Below are positions 41,812 through 53,119 of a stretch of 64,000 nt of DNA, in pieces. The DNA is from Sphingobacterium sp. SGG-5. GTDB lineage: Bacteria; Bacteroidota; Bacteroidia; Sphingobacteriales; Sphingobacteriaceae. The notes beneath the pieces are model-generated. The model was not told the DNA's origin. It searched no databases and saw nothing but the letters and a program-made list of their open reading frames with translations. Each line of letters opens with the position of its first letter. Position 1 is the stretch's first letter. The position numbers and the translations under genes are program-made. The DNA lies in assembly GCF_011043525.1 (NCBI RefSeq), contig NZ_JAAKGO010000011.1, forward strand, positions 1 to 64,000, read 5' to 3'.

Positions 41812-44800
41812 TTAAAAACCGGCTATAAGCCTACATGTAATGGTTCGTGCATGCGGGTAGGCGGAATAATCAAATCCAGGTGTCAGCGCGCTACTCCGTA
41901 CAGCTACCTCGGGGTCCATCCCGGAATACTTCGTCCAAGTCAGTATGTTTTGCCAGTTGGTAGAAAGACTCAGCGACTTTAACCCTATTTTTCCCAAGTA
42001 TGCAGGAGGCACTGAGTAAGACAAACTCATGGTTTTCAAACGCAGGTAAGAAGCATCTTCCAATACCCTCGAGGAGTAGACGCCATAATGCGATTGCCCA
42101 TTATTCAAAGGAATCAAGCTTTCTTGATTGTCAAAGCTCCATCGGTTGGCGTAAGTCGCATACTGATTCAGATGTGAGCGATTTCCAACATTCTCCTCCA
42201 ACATCAAGCGGTTGGCATTGTACACATCGTTGCCGTATGACCATTGAAAGAATATGTGTAGCCTAAAGCGCTTATAATTGAAATTGTTTGCAAAGCCACC
42301 GATATGTTTTGGAACACCATCGCCGAGAATGGTGGCATCTTTGGAATCAATCACGCCATCTCCGTTGATATCCTTAAATTTGATATTCCCCGGCCGGATG
42401 CTTGTTCGGGCAGCACCGTTATCCGGGACGTTGGCTTTTAGTACATAATTTCCCCCTATTTCATCAAAATCATTAAGGGTATATACGCCGTCCCATATAT
42501 AGCCATAGAACATGGAGATAGGCCGGCCGATCTCAGTGATATAAAGCGGGACACCATTGTAACCACTATCCCATGCCATAGGAGTCAACATGTTGTCTTC
42601 CGACTCAGCAAGTGCCAATACCTTGTTATTATTGAAGCTGATGTTGAAGCTGCTGGTCCACTGGAAATCTTTGTTTCGAATATTGGTGGTGTTTAAGGTG
42701 AATTCCAGACCTTGATTTTGTACTTTTCCGATGTTTTTATACGCCGTAGCAAATCCGGTTGTGTAAGGGATATTGGCATTCAGTAAGAGATCATAGGTTG
42801 TCTTACGATACGCATCGACCTCAAGCTTGATTTTTCCTTTTAAAAGGCTAAGGTCATAGCCCAAATTGAACTGCGAAGTGTTTTCCCATTGCAAGATATC
42901 ATTACCCAATTTACTAGGTACCATGCTCTTTATAGGGGTTGTACCGCCGAAAGAATAGGCTGCGGCAACAGGCATGGCCAAGGTGCTCATGTAACTGAAA
43001 TCACTGACTCTGTTATTTCCTGTCACACCGTAGGATACCCGCAGCTTGGCATCATGAATAAACTTGAGGTTTTTCATAAAACGCTCTTTGCTCATTCTCC
43101 AGGCAAATGCGCCGGAAGGGAAGTAGCTCCACCTGTTGCCAGGGGAAAATTTGGATGAACCATCCGCACGGAAGCTTGCGGTAAATAGATATTTGGACCG
43201 ATAGTCATATTCGGCTCGAGTCAGGAACGAGGCTAATGCGTAGTCACTGATGTCCGCGTAGCCTGTGTTCAACGTGCCTTCTTCCAACCCACTCATACCT
43301 AATACTTCGTTGGGAAGGAGTTTAGCGGAATAACCAAACCGGTTGTAATTATAAGCTTGCATCGTAAACCCACCCAATAAACTCATTTTATGATACCTCT
43401 TGAACGTTTTTTTATAAGTCAGTGTATTTTCATTGACCCAGCTCGAGCGTTCCGAATGCGTAATGGAACCGTTCACACCGTTGACATTATTGACCCTTGG
43501 TGCACCTCTACGCGTGAGTGAATTATAAAACGTTTCGTTGATATAATTGCGGAGGGTGGCTCCGCCTCTTATATTGAGTGTAAAATATTTGTTAATATCA
43601 TAGGTCAGATTCAGATTCGGAGAAAACAACCTCGTCCTTCGGGTGACCAATTCATTTGCAGTAGATAGAACAGGGTTTACTCGATTGTCAAATGTCAATT
43701 CTTCCTCTTCGGGATCGTACAGTTCTTCATCAAAAAGATCGTCTTCCAAATCGATGTTAGAACCCGTCACCGGTCGATACCCCCAAGCACTGTACATCAG
43801 GTAGCTGGTCGACTGACCCGCATTTGCAGACGGAGATGGGCCATTTACAATGCCATCGCTATAACTTACGTTGAGCGATGCCCTGATTTTTTTGTTCAAA
43901 GCTTGCTCAAGAGACAGCCTCCCCTGTATGCGGTCAAAAGCGGAGGCTATCATAATGCCGTCTTGGTTATATAAGGAAGTAGAAAATGCATATTTTGTAG
44001 AAGCGTTTCCTCCCCGGACGGAGATATTATGGTTCATTGTTGACCCCCGTCGAAACAGACGATCTTGCCAATCGTACCCGCGTGTATTTCTGTATGATTC
44101 CAAGGTCTTGCCATTGGTGAGGTAGGAAAGAGCGGCTTGAGCAGGATTGCGCTCGATTTGGTACCTTACAAATTCGTAAGGGCTCATGACCTCGATCTTT
44201 TTCAATATGTTTTGGACTCCTAAGTAGCCGCTGTACGTGATTTTTGGCGCAGAGATCATCCCTTTCTTCGTTTCGATGACGATAACCCCGTTCGCTCCTC
44301 GGGCGCCATAGATCGCTGTGGCCGACGCATCTTTTAGTATCGTCATGGACTCGATGTCTTCCGGAGCAATTCCGGAGGCCTCAAAGTCGTCCATAGGAAA
44401 ACCATCAACCACAAATAAGGGTTCGTTTCCTTGTGTAACGGAGTTTTGTCCGCGGATGACAATTTTCATTGCCGATCCAGGTTGCCCCTCATCCGCACTG
44501 ACCTGCACACCCGCTATTCGGCCCGCTAGGGCTTCGTCGATCGACCCTACAGGCGCTTCCATGATATCCTGCATATTTACTGTTCCGACAGCACCTGTCA
44601 GATCTTTTCTTAACGTCGTTCCATACCCCACAACCACAACTTGTTCCAAGTCCTGGTTGGATGGAGAGAGTTTTATATCTATGGTCTGTTGATTACCTAC
44701 TACATTTTCTATCGTGCCGTAGCCTAAAAAAGAAAATACCAATACGGATTGCGCATTGGATGCAGAAATACTGTATTCGCCTTTGGCATCAGTTTTGGTC

Positions 44801-45288
44801 TGTATAGCGGTACCTTTAACGTTAACGGTCGCCCCTATTAAAGGGTCGCCATTATCATCTACTACCTTCCCACGAACTTTAATCTGCTGGAGACTCTCTG
44901 ATGGGCGTGGTATCGCCGATGTACTTACCGTGCTTCTTACAAATATGGTCTTTTCCTTGATTTTGTAGCTCATATTGTGCGCTGTCAACACTTTTTGCAG
45001 AAAAAGATCCAGCGGCATCTGTTTTGCAGCGATCGTGACTTTTTTATGTGAATCTACAAGCTGGTCGTTGTAGATAACCCCAAAGTTGGTTTGTTGATGG
45101 ATTTCATCAAATACCTGTTTGATCGCGACATTCTTCACATCCAAGGTGATAGTCTGCGACAGCGAGGCTGCACTGAGGTGCATTGCTCCGATCAACAATA
45201 ATGCGATAATTATTTTCATAATCAATAACATTCGGTTTACAAGTCCATGCACTTGGATATGCAAATGGACCATGGTTAGTCTTACCAT
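41812..45288 (-). CDS. SusC/TonB-dependent outer-membrane transporter with STN domain
   Basis: The 1158-residue protein has, in order: a signal region (MKIIIALLLIGAMHLSAAS, after an N-terminal stretch of about 23 residues that may be part of the leader); an STN domain (VKNVAIKQVFDEIHQQT, residues 50-115) that signals to a FecR anti-sigma factor; a carboxypeptidase-D-like regulatory domain (IKVRGKVVDDNGDPLIGATV); the TonB box and plug (VVVVGYGTTLRKDLTGAV near 220); and a long barrel ending YPHARTITCRLIAGF. It imports oligosaccharides with the SusD lid. The STN domain fits the upstream FecR/ECF pair. Spacer 45289-45524 lacks a recognised sigma site. Confidence 0.95.
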   Translation of the reverse strand: MVRLTMVHLHIQVHGLVNRMLLIMKIIIALLLIGAMHLSAASLSQTITLDVKNVAIKQVFDEIHQQTNFGVIYNDQLVDSHKKVTIAAKQMPLDLFLQKVLTAHNMSYKIKEKTIFVRSTVSTSAIPRPSESLQQIKVRGKVVDDNGDPLIGATVNVKGTAIQTKTDAKGEYSISASNAQSVLVFSFLGYGTIENVVGNQQTIDIKLSPSNQDLEQVVVVGYGTTLRKDLTGAVGTVNMQDIMEAPVGSIDEALAGRIAGVQVSADEGQPGSAMKIVIRGQNSVTQGNEPLFVVDGFPMDDFEASGIAPEDIESMTILKDASATAIYGARGANGVIVIETKKGMISAPKITYSGYLGVQNILKKIEVMSPYEFVRYQIERNPAQAALSYLTNGKTLESYRNTRGYDWQDRLFRRGSTMNHNISVRGGNASTKYAFSTSLYNQDGIMIASAFDRIQGRLSLEQALNKKIRASLNVSYSDGIVNGPSPSANAGQSTSYLMYSAWGYRPVTGSNIDLEDDLFDEELYDPEEEELTFDNRVNPVLSTANELVTRRTRLFSPNLNLTYDINKYFTLNIRGGATLRNYINETFYNSLTRRGAPRVNNVNGVNGSITHSERSSWVNENTLTYKKTFKRYHKMSLLGGFTMQAYNYNRFGYSAKLLPNEVLGMSGLEEGTLNTGYADISDYALASFLTRAEYDYRSKYLFTASFRADGSSKFSPGNRWSYFPSGAFAWRMSKERFMKNLKFIHDAKLRVSYGVTGNNRVSDFSYMSTLAMPVAAAYSFGGTTPIKSMVPSKLGNDILQWENTSQFNLGYDLSLLKGKIKLEVDAYRKTTYDLLLNANIPYTTGFATAYKNIGKVQNQGLEFTLNTTNIRNKDFQWTSSFNISFNNNKVLALAESEDNMLTPMAWDSGYNGVPLYITEIGRPISMFYGYIWDGVYTLNDFDEIGGNYVLKANVPDNGAARTSIRPGNIKFKDINGDGVIDSKDATILGDGVPKHIGGFANNFNYKRFRLHIFFQWSYGNDVYNANRLMLEENVGNRSHLNQYATYANRWSFDNQESLIPLNNGQSHYGVYSSRVLEDASYLRLKTMSLSYSVPPAYLGKIGLKSLSLSTNWQNILTWTKYSGMDPEVAVRSSALTPGFDYSAYPHARTITCRLIAGF

Positions 45289-45524
45289 ATAAAAGTCTCC
45301 AATTCATACCAGTGTACAGACTTAAGAAGTTTTTCTTAGATTTGTACGTCTGGTGTTAGTCAAATAATAAATTCTTAACTCGGTTTATTGCGTTGGTTAC
45401 CCGGACGCTCAGGGGAGTGGTTCCGACACTTCCCTGTTTTGTTTTTTTTGGCTACATATTGTTAATGGTGTCTTTTACGTTGCTTCCATAACTGTTTATC
45501 TTTAATTTAAGGTTTAAAAAACGA

Positions 45525-46661
45525 TTATTTATTTTTTTTTGCGGTTACGATTACTATTTTATTTTCGAGCCTGAATTCATACCGCGATGATTCCCCGAAA
45601 AATTCTATCAGTGTTCGCAAACTTACTTCCCTATCGATTACACCACTAAATGTTCCTTTGGGAATTCCCGTTTCATACCGTATATCCACATCGTACCATC
45701 TGGCGACCTGTTGCATGATATCTGCAAAAGGTGTTTCGTCAAAATAGAAAATTCCTGATCGCCATGCTAACTCCTGCTTTAAATTGACTTTCTTTTTGTT
45801 CAGTATGCCATCTGTGTAAAGTATCGATTGCTCTCCAGGGGAAAGCTGAAGAGAAGTTGAAGGTAAGGATTTTGAGGTTACCCGTACGCTACCCTCCGAC
45901 AAGGTCGTTTTGGTAGAAGTTTCTTCGTAGGTAGAAATATTGAATTCCGTGCCCAAAACTTCGATTTTTTGTCCTTCAGTGCTCACAATGAACGGAATCC
46001 CATTCTGTTTCACTACTGAAAAATAGGCTTCTCCTTCAAGTTCTACAAGACGTTTTGTAGTTGCAAATTTGCCGGGGTATCGAATTTGAGTATCGCCATT
46101 TAGCCATACTTTCGTTCCATCCGGCAACGTGATTTGAAAAGTTGCTCCCTTTGGTGTGGAAAGTTGATAAGTATCGTGAGGCAACAGTCTTTCGCCATGT
46201 ATGGAAGATCCATCTGCATAGGTGATCGTATTATCTGAAAAAACTATTCCCGTCTGTTCAGCTTTGAGTTCTATCATGCGACCGTCTGCCAATGTCAGTG
46301 TTGCGCGATCCCCGAGAGGAACAATATCCTGGCCGATTTTTGCAATTGAAGTCGCTGGATCTGCATCCGGTTCGTGAATCAAAAGCATTCCTCCCGTCAA
46401 CAGAACGATAATTGCAGCGACATATGGCAACCACCGTTTCCATAGTGGTACTATTGATTTTTTCTCTTGGTATTTATCGATTTGATTGTTAATAGCATCC
46501 CAAGTATTCCCACTGAGCCGTTGAATTTCATCCGGAGACAGCTCTTCATGATGAAGGTCGAGAAGCTCATTGAAATAGGCAAGCAGCAACGCGCGCTCTT
46601 CAGGCGTACATTCCCCCTTTACGTATTTATCGGCGAGTATTGATGCTTTGTTGCTGTTCAT
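45525..46661 (-). CDS. fecR: FecR-family anti-sigma factor
   Basis: The 378-residue protein has an N-terminal sigma-binding region (residues 1-75, with EERALLLAYFNELL), one membrane helix at VAAIIVLLTGGMLLI near residues 84-98, and a periplasmic FecR domain (TPKGATFQITLPDGTKVWLN near 170, VELEGEAYFSVVKQNG near 205, and the C-terminal WRSGIFYFDETPFADIMQQVARWY near 305). FecR proteins hold an ECF sigma factor until the SusC STN domain signals that substrate is bound. It lies between the sigma gene and susC. The start is the ATG at 46659-46661; a TTG twelve bases earlier is less likely. Confidence 0.92.
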   Translation of the reverse strand: MNSNKASILADKYVKGECTPEERALLLAYFNELLDLHHEELSPDEIQRLSGNTWDAINNQIDKYQEKKSIVPLWKRWLPYVAAIIVLLTGGMLLIHEPDADPATSIAKIGQDIVPLGDRATLTLADGRMIELKAEQTGIVFSDNTITYADGSSIHGERLLPHDTYQLSTPKGATFQITLPDGTKVWLNGDTQIRYPGKFATTKRLVELEGEAYFSVVKQNGIPFIVSTEGQKIEVLGTEFNISTYEETSTKTTLSEGSVRVTSKSLPSTSLQLSPGEQSILYTDGILNKKKVNLKQELAWRSGIFYFDETPFADIMQQVARWYDVDIRYETGIPKGTFSGVIDREVSLRTLIEFFGESSRYEFRLENKIVIVTAKKNK

Positions 46662-46708
46662 AATTGTTATCAAGAGGATGCCCTCTCAATATAATGAACC
46701 CTGTAAAG

Positions 46709-47353
46709 CTATATTTTCACGCAAAAAATGCTATTTTTTTTAATATTTTTTTCAAAACATTGATTATCAACATGATTTGTTGTTAAAATAGCGAGTGCTA
46801 TCCCCAAACCCATGCCGAGGCGGGCACGTTTGGAAGCTTGGCTGATCAGGTTATGTACGGTACGTTCCGATATATGCAATATCTCCGCTATATTTTTAGG
46901 ACTGAGGCCTTCAAAATGAGCCATAACAAAGACCTTACCCATATTTTCCGGAAAGCCTTCAGCCAATTTTTCGAGCCTCTCCATGAGTTCTTTCTCTAAT
47001 ATATACTCGTCGATGGCATGGTGTTCCTGTAACAGATATCTTTGCAGGTCTGCTTCATATTTGCTAAATGTCTGCTTACTACGCAGCGACTTGTAAAAAC
47101 CAAACCGCACGCTTCTGATCAGATAATTGCACAGCGAACTTTCAATTGTTAGTCGTTTGCGATTCGTCCACAAAGAGACAAAGATGTTTTGTACAATATC
47201 CTGAGTATCTGAGGAATCCTGCGTAATCTTATAGGCATAAGCTAATAGAAAGTGTGAAAACCTATGGTAGATTTCGGAGAAAGCCAGATGGTCTTCCTCC
47301 TGTTGCATCAAGAGAAGCAGCTCTCGTTCATTCAATCGGCTATAATCTGGCAT
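46709..47353 (-). CDS. ECF-family RNA polymerase sigma factor
   Basis: The 214-residue protein has sigma region 2 (FSEIYHRFSHFLLAYAYKITQ with QDIVQNIFVSLWTNRKRL, residues 20-70) and region 4 with the helix-turn-helix GLSPKNIAEILHISERTVHNLISQA near residue 150. A C-terminal segment (ALAILTTNHVDNQ) may be a membrane-proximal or regulatory tail. Together with FecR and the STN-type SusC it forms a trans-envelope switch that should turn on the polysaccharide locus. The start is the ATG at 47351-47353. Confidence 0.92.
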   Translation of the reverse strand: MPDYSRLNERELLLLMQQEEDHLAFSEIYHRFSHFLLAYAYKITQDSSDTQDIVQNIFVSLWTNRKRLTIESSLCNYLIRSVRFGFYKSLRSKQTFSKYEADLQRYLLQEHHAIDEYILEKELMERLEKLAEGFPENMGKVFVMAHFEGLSPKNIAEILHISERTVHNLISQASKRARLGMGLGIALAILTTNHVDNQCFEKNIKKNSIFCVKI

Positions 47354-47413
47354 ACATAAAAATTTTTATGAATTTAGCAGATTTTGAATGAATATCAAAG
47401 AGACTTCTAAAGT

Positions 47414-49213
47414 TTAGGAAAATTGCAACAGGCTCGCAGGAATTTGTTTGAGCTGCTGTGCGGCAGTTTTCAGATACCCCGTGAATTTATCCCATTCTTT
47501 TTGGCACATTGTCGTATGCAGTTCTTTTAAGTTCGCATAATAGGTGATGGCCTGGCTCAGTTGGGTTTTAAAGTTGTGGATATACTTTTCCTTTTTATCA
47601 TCCAGTGCCTCCATATTCATTTCTACGTACTTGCGCAGATATTCCATGTACAGGGAGAGCTCGTTGATAAAGATATGTGGCCGATCGGTCTGCTTTAAAA
47701 GGTCCTGACGTCCGTAGATATGATCTACCATTTCTTTTAACGAATATTCACGACTGAAATAGGCGGTATTTGGACCGGGACAAATCGATACAGCTGGATT
47801 TTCTTTTGCTTTTAAAACATCATATTTCAGATAAGCCGATGTGGCCAGACCTTCACAAAGGCACGTCTTTTCGACGATAACATCGAAACGCTTTTGATAT
47901 TCACTACTTGGCAGTTCCATCGCTTCCAGCTCTTTTATCTTCTTATGTTGGTATTCCCGCGAAGCTGTGCAGATGGGTTCTGTCGTAAATTCTGTATTGG
48001 AGATGAGATATTTTTTTGTACAGGGCGCGCCTGGCCGGCCTTGTTGGATGCGATCGAGCCGATTTTTTTCGGCTGTACTGTGTCGGAAATTGTTGAATGG
48101 AACACCAAGGGGGGACGCGCCGCTTACGTAAAAGTCTTCCTTCTTAGCCGTCGATAGGGCTTGTAATGTATTTTGTTCTACTGTGGTTGCTTCAGGCACC
48201 AGAAGGAAAGGAGAGCCCCAGCCTGTACCATCCAGCTGATAGTGACGCAGTAAAAATTCCTGTTCCTGTGCAGTACCAATACCTCCTTGTGCTTTTATCT
48301 TTATGGCGGGAGCGTCCCGTAGCATGATACCTTTATCGCGCAATGCCTGCTGATATATCGGCAAAAGTTCTTCGGTGAGAAGTTTTTTCTTTTGTTTAAA
48401 CTCCTCAAGAATGGGGCCTAAGAGATACCCCTCGGTTGCGAAGGCGTGACCGCCACAGTTCAACCCGGACTCGATCCGGAATTCGGAGACCCATACTCCT
48501 TTTTTTGCTAAAATCTTGGCCTGTATAAATGCCGAGCGAAAATCACTGACTTTCAAGATGATCTTTTTTGTAAACTCTCCTTTCGCATCGGGCAAAAACT
48601 GATCAAATTCAGCCATGTATGAAAATAACTTCGGATTAAGCCCTGCCGAGATAATTAGGGACGATCGTAGACGACTATTAGCAAATCCACGGAGTGCAGC
48701 AGAAGCATCTGTATAGGTAGAAGGGAGGGCATTACCGTGTACATCTTTGTTCACTTTATCGACTTTGGACATGATATTGACATCGATTTCTCCAGCTTCG
48801 ATATAGTTTTTTAATTGGGATTCAAGATTTTTCTGTGTGACAGTATCGGTTTCCGTTTTATAGCGTTCATATAGTATCTTCTTGGGTGACGAAGCGGGCA
48901 GAAGATCGAAATAGGTATGAAGCGCCTTGTCTTGTTTGAAACTTCCGGATCTTAATTTCGCAATTTGATAATGGACGAGATCATGTACCAAATTGAGGTA
49001 AGCGGTGATGCGTCTGGCCCGGCTGTCGTCTTCTTTGGTATGGATGAGATCGTATGCGATATTATTTATCTTACAATAATAAGCTCTCATCCGTTCGAGT
49101 AACTCATCGTCAACAATAGAAATTACGGATGAAATACCGAATTGAGCTACTTTGATCGGAGTGTCTATAGAAAATGCTAACCCCAATACAGGGATATGAA
49201 AACTGTGTGCCAT
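47414..49213 (-). CDS. 599-aa protein of unknown function
   Basis: I start at the ATG at 49211-49213 (MAHSFHIPVLGLAF); a GTG at 49231 adds six residues. The protein has no signal peptide. Noticeable blocks are PVLGLAFSIDTPIKVAQFG at the N-terminus, SGLNCGGHAFATEGYLLGPIL near residue 250, IKAQGGIGTAQEQEFLLRHY near 305, GRPGAPCTKKY near 395, and cysteine-rich KTCLCEG and SICPGPN near 455-485. The GGIGTA segment is reminiscent of FMN-binding TIM barrels of the glutamate-synthase type, and the clustered cysteines could bind metal, but I recognise no full family. It lies between the ECF sigma gene and purU. Confidence 0.8.
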   Translation of the reverse strand: MAHSFHIPVLGLAFSIDTPIKVAQFGISSVISIVDDELLERMRAYYCKINNIAYDLIHTKEDDSRARRITAYLNLVHDLVHYQIAKLRSGSFKQDKALHTYFDLLPASSPKKILYERYKTETDTVTQKNLESQLKNYIEAGEIDVNIMSKVDKVNKDVHGNALPSTYTDASAALRGFANSRLRSSLIISAGLNPKLFSYMAEFDQFLPDAKGEFTKKIILKVSDFRSAFIQAKILAKKGVWVSEFRIESGLNCGGHAFATEGYLLGPILEEFKQKKKLLTEELLPIYQQALRDKGIMLRDAPAIKIKAQGGIGTAQEQEFLLRHYQLDGTGWGSPFLLVPEATTVEQNTLQALSTAKKEDFYVSGASPLGVPFNNFRHSTAEKNRLDRIQQGRPGAPCTKKYLISNTEFTTEPICTASREYQHKKIKELEAMELPSSEYQKRFDVIVEKTCLCEGLATSAYLKYDVLKAKENPAVSICPGPNTAYFSREYSLKEMVDHIYGRQDLLKQTDRPHIFINELSLYMEYLRKYVEMNMEALDDKKEKYIHNFKTQLSQAITYYANLKELHTTMCQKEWDKFTGYLKTAAQQLKQIPASLLQFS

Positions 49214-49304
49214 GGATACATTATTTGGCACACAAGGTGGGGATTATTTAGAAATTAAAAAGTAACTCTGCCCCTAACCAAAATGTGATAAAAGTTACTA
49301 TTTC

Positions 49305-49330
49305 GAGCCTGTTTAATTTTAAACAGGCTC
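49305..49330 (-). terminator. terminator hairpin after purU
   Basis: GAGCCTGTTT and AAACAGGCTC form a perfect 10-bp stem with a 6-base AT loop, beginning immediately after the purU stop codon. The minus-strand continuation is A/T-rich but has only short U-runs, so termination may be partial. Confidence 0.55.
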
Positions 49331-50169
49331 TTAGGATTTGAACACAATAGTCTTATTGCCGTTAACCATGACACGATCTTCTACCAAAAGCTGTATAGCC
49401 CGACTTAATACGGATTTTTCAATTTCTTTCCCCATGGTTTTCATCCGACCTAAGCCGTAGCTGTGGTCGATTTTTTTGATATCTTGGGTAATGATAGGGC
49501 CTTCATCAAGTTTGTCGGTGACGAAATGGGCAGTAGCGCCTATAATTTTGACCCCTCGTTCATGGGCCTGCCTATAAGGATTGGCACCGACGAAAGCGGG
49601 TAAAAAGGAGTGATGGATATTGATGAGCTTGTTCTCAAACCGGCTTACGAAGTCGGGCGAGAGGATACGCATAAATTTGGCGAGAATGATATAATCTACA
49701 TCGTATTTCTCGATCTGCGTTGCCAGTTCTTCCTCAAACTCCACTTTGGTCTTGTTTTCGTGTGAAACGAAATGGAAAGAAATATCGAACTTCTTAACAA
49801 AGTGAGCCAGATCATCATAGTTACCTATGACGGTCAGGACATCGGCATGTAAGGTGTCGAAATAATGCCGTATCAATATATCCGCCAGACAATGGTGTTC
49901 TTTCGTCACCAAAATAGCTATTTTTTTCTTTTGTGAAGGGTTGATCGCTATTTCAGCATTTGAAGGAAGCTTATTCTGGAGGTCCATAGCAAAACCCGAG
50001 GGATCCTGCGGCTCGCCGGAACACACGACGCGTACGAAAAAACGTTGATGTTCTTCATCGACGTATTCACGCATCGTGATAATATTCAACTCGTGTTTAG
50101 CAACGATATGGGATATGCTGGATACCAAACCAACGGCATCCTTACATTTTATAAGAATTAAGGTTTGTT

Positions 50170-50173
<4 letters not shown>
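49331..50173 (-). CDS. purU: formyltetrahydrofolate deformylase
   Basis: PurU hydrolyses 10-formyl-tetrahydrofolate to formate and tetrahydrofolate, supplying formate for purine synthesis and balancing one-carbon units. The 280-residue protein has an N-terminal ACT domain ([24 protein letters not shown], residues 4-80) and a formyltransferase-type domain with [21 protein letters not shown] near 175, the catalytic [11 protein letters not shown] near 195, and [19 protein letters not shown] near 222, which holds the conserved His and Asp. Its ATG overlaps the parE stop by four bases (ATGA), so it is co-translated with the topoisomerase gene, an unusual pairing. Confidence 0.93.
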
Positions 50174-52023
<1,850 letters not shown>

Positions 52024-52072
52024 GAATTTGTTGCTTAAAACAACAAAGTTAAAAATAAAACCTTAATAATTT

Positions 52073-52579
52073 TTAGATGCTTCGTCCAAAATCGTCCTGA
52101 ACCCTGACGATATCGTCTTCGTCCGACGGATTAGCACTATCGGTATGTTGCCATATTTCGGCTACAACACCATATTCCCCTAATCCCACAAGGCGATGGC
52201 GTTCTCCCTGCGCCAAGCGGATCGTTTCACCTTTTTTGAGAATTTTCAACTCATGTTCATCATCGTTAGGACTGGTTACCACACCGACTTCACCGCGGAT
52301 GACGCGCCATATTTCGGCCCGGCGGTGGTGATATTGCCACGACAATCGCTTACTGGGGGCCACAACAAGAATTTTGGGGCTTAATTTGCCGGATATTTTG
52401 AGATCCTGTACATCTAAGCCTTCAAAAAATTGATTGGCAAAATTCTGTGCCTGCTCTTCACTTATCACGAAGAAGCCTCCCCACGGCCGCCTTTGATCGA
52501 CATCCTCAATAGTAAACCCGGAGTCTGTTAACTCTTTTTCGATTTGATTGAATAATTCGCTTTTGTCTATGTAAGTCAT
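52073..52579 (-). CDS. cupin, mannose-6-phosphate isomerase type II-like
   Basis: A 168-residue single-domain cupin. Motifs are PWGGFFVISEEQAQ near residue 31, then WQYHHRRAEIWRVIRGEVGVV near residue 80 and GETIRLAQGERHRLVGLGEYGVVAEI near residue 116, which give the metal-binding His/His/Glu and His of the two cupin motifs. It resembles the C-terminal isomerase domain of GDP-mannose pyrophosphorylase/phosphomannose isomerase, without the nucleotidyltransferase part, so a sugar-phosphate isomerase role is likely but not certain. It is 49 bp upstream of parE on the same strand. Confidence 0.75.
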   Translation of the reverse strand: MTYIDKSELFNQIEKELTDSGFTIEDVDQRRPWGGFFVISEEQAQNFANQFFEGLDVQDLKISGKLSPKILVVAPSKRLSWQYHHRRAEIWRVIRGEVGVVTSPNDDEHELKILKKGETIRLAQGERHRLVGLGEYGVVAEIWQHTDSANPSDEDDIVRVQDDFGRSI

Positions 52580-53119
52580 AAATTGTTTTGTTTTGCCTTT
52601 GTTAAATTAAGGTTTAAACTTGAAAGTAGCTAAAGATAATTATTTTTTTCTTTTTTTGTCCTTTCCAGGACGGGGACTTCATTTTTTTTGCTTGACCAAA
52701 AAAACGAAGCAAAAAAAGTCAAGGCTTGGATACTGTTACGCTAAAAATAGTTCAAAGTCCGGAATGTATTTGAGCCGTTCCGCTTCGCTGCACTTCTTAA
52801 ATCCATTCTTATCGGACTTTTTCTATTTTTTACGCTACAGCATCCTAGGCCCTTTTCTCCTTGCGATCAATAGAATACGGTTGCTGTTGGCAATTCCTTA
52901 CACATTGAAAAAATATAGAGATAAGAAAAAAGTACAATCCGTGCAAAGAGCTAAAAATGTCGCCTTAGCCAGATGCGGTTTGTAGGAGGAAGCAGTAGCT
53001 TAGTAGCATCTGGGTACAGCGACGAGTTTTTTGCCTATCTTTTTTGCGGAAAAAAAGTAGGAGCCCATCGCGGCTCGAGCGATAAAAAAAGTAAGAAAAA
53101 AACCATTACTTTTGTAAGA
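52580..53119. repeat. 540-bp non-coding spacer with a long hairpin, possible dispersed repeat
   Basis: Outer arms CGCTAAAAATAG and AAAGTCCG (52739-52761) pair with CGGACTTT and CTATTTTTTACG (52813-52834), and an inner ATTTGAG pairs with CTTAAAT. The loop holds a GTTCCGCTTCGCTG segment. It also has a GTCCT/AGGAC mini-palindrome near 52660 and two A/T-tract clusters. Open frames through it show poor codon use and no recognisable motif, so I regard them as spurious. The combination of poly-T tracts and hairpin resembles intergenic repeats seen in this family, from memory. Confidence 0.55.
53107..53114 (+). promoter_or_regulatory. -7 box for the helicase gene
   Basis: TACTTTTG matches TAnnTTTG and ends five bases before the ATG at 53120. 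The implied transcript is leaderless or nearly so. There is no clear -33 element. Confidence 0.45.

Noticed and set aside
45412..45434. Terminator between fecR and susC
   Set aside because: The GGGGAGTG/CACTTCCC pairing leaves a bulge, and its T-run lies on the plus strand, opposite to the local genes, so it is not convincing.
52620..52985. 121-codon open frame upstream of the helicase
   Set aside because: It runs through the hairpin-rich spacer, has Ser/Leu/Phe-biased composition and no recognisable motif; the bases look like a non-coding repeat.
52973..53119. N-terminal extension of the helicase
   Set aside because: It lies in the repeat-like spacer; the conserved helicase sequence begins only after the ATG at 53120, which has a promoter box next to it.
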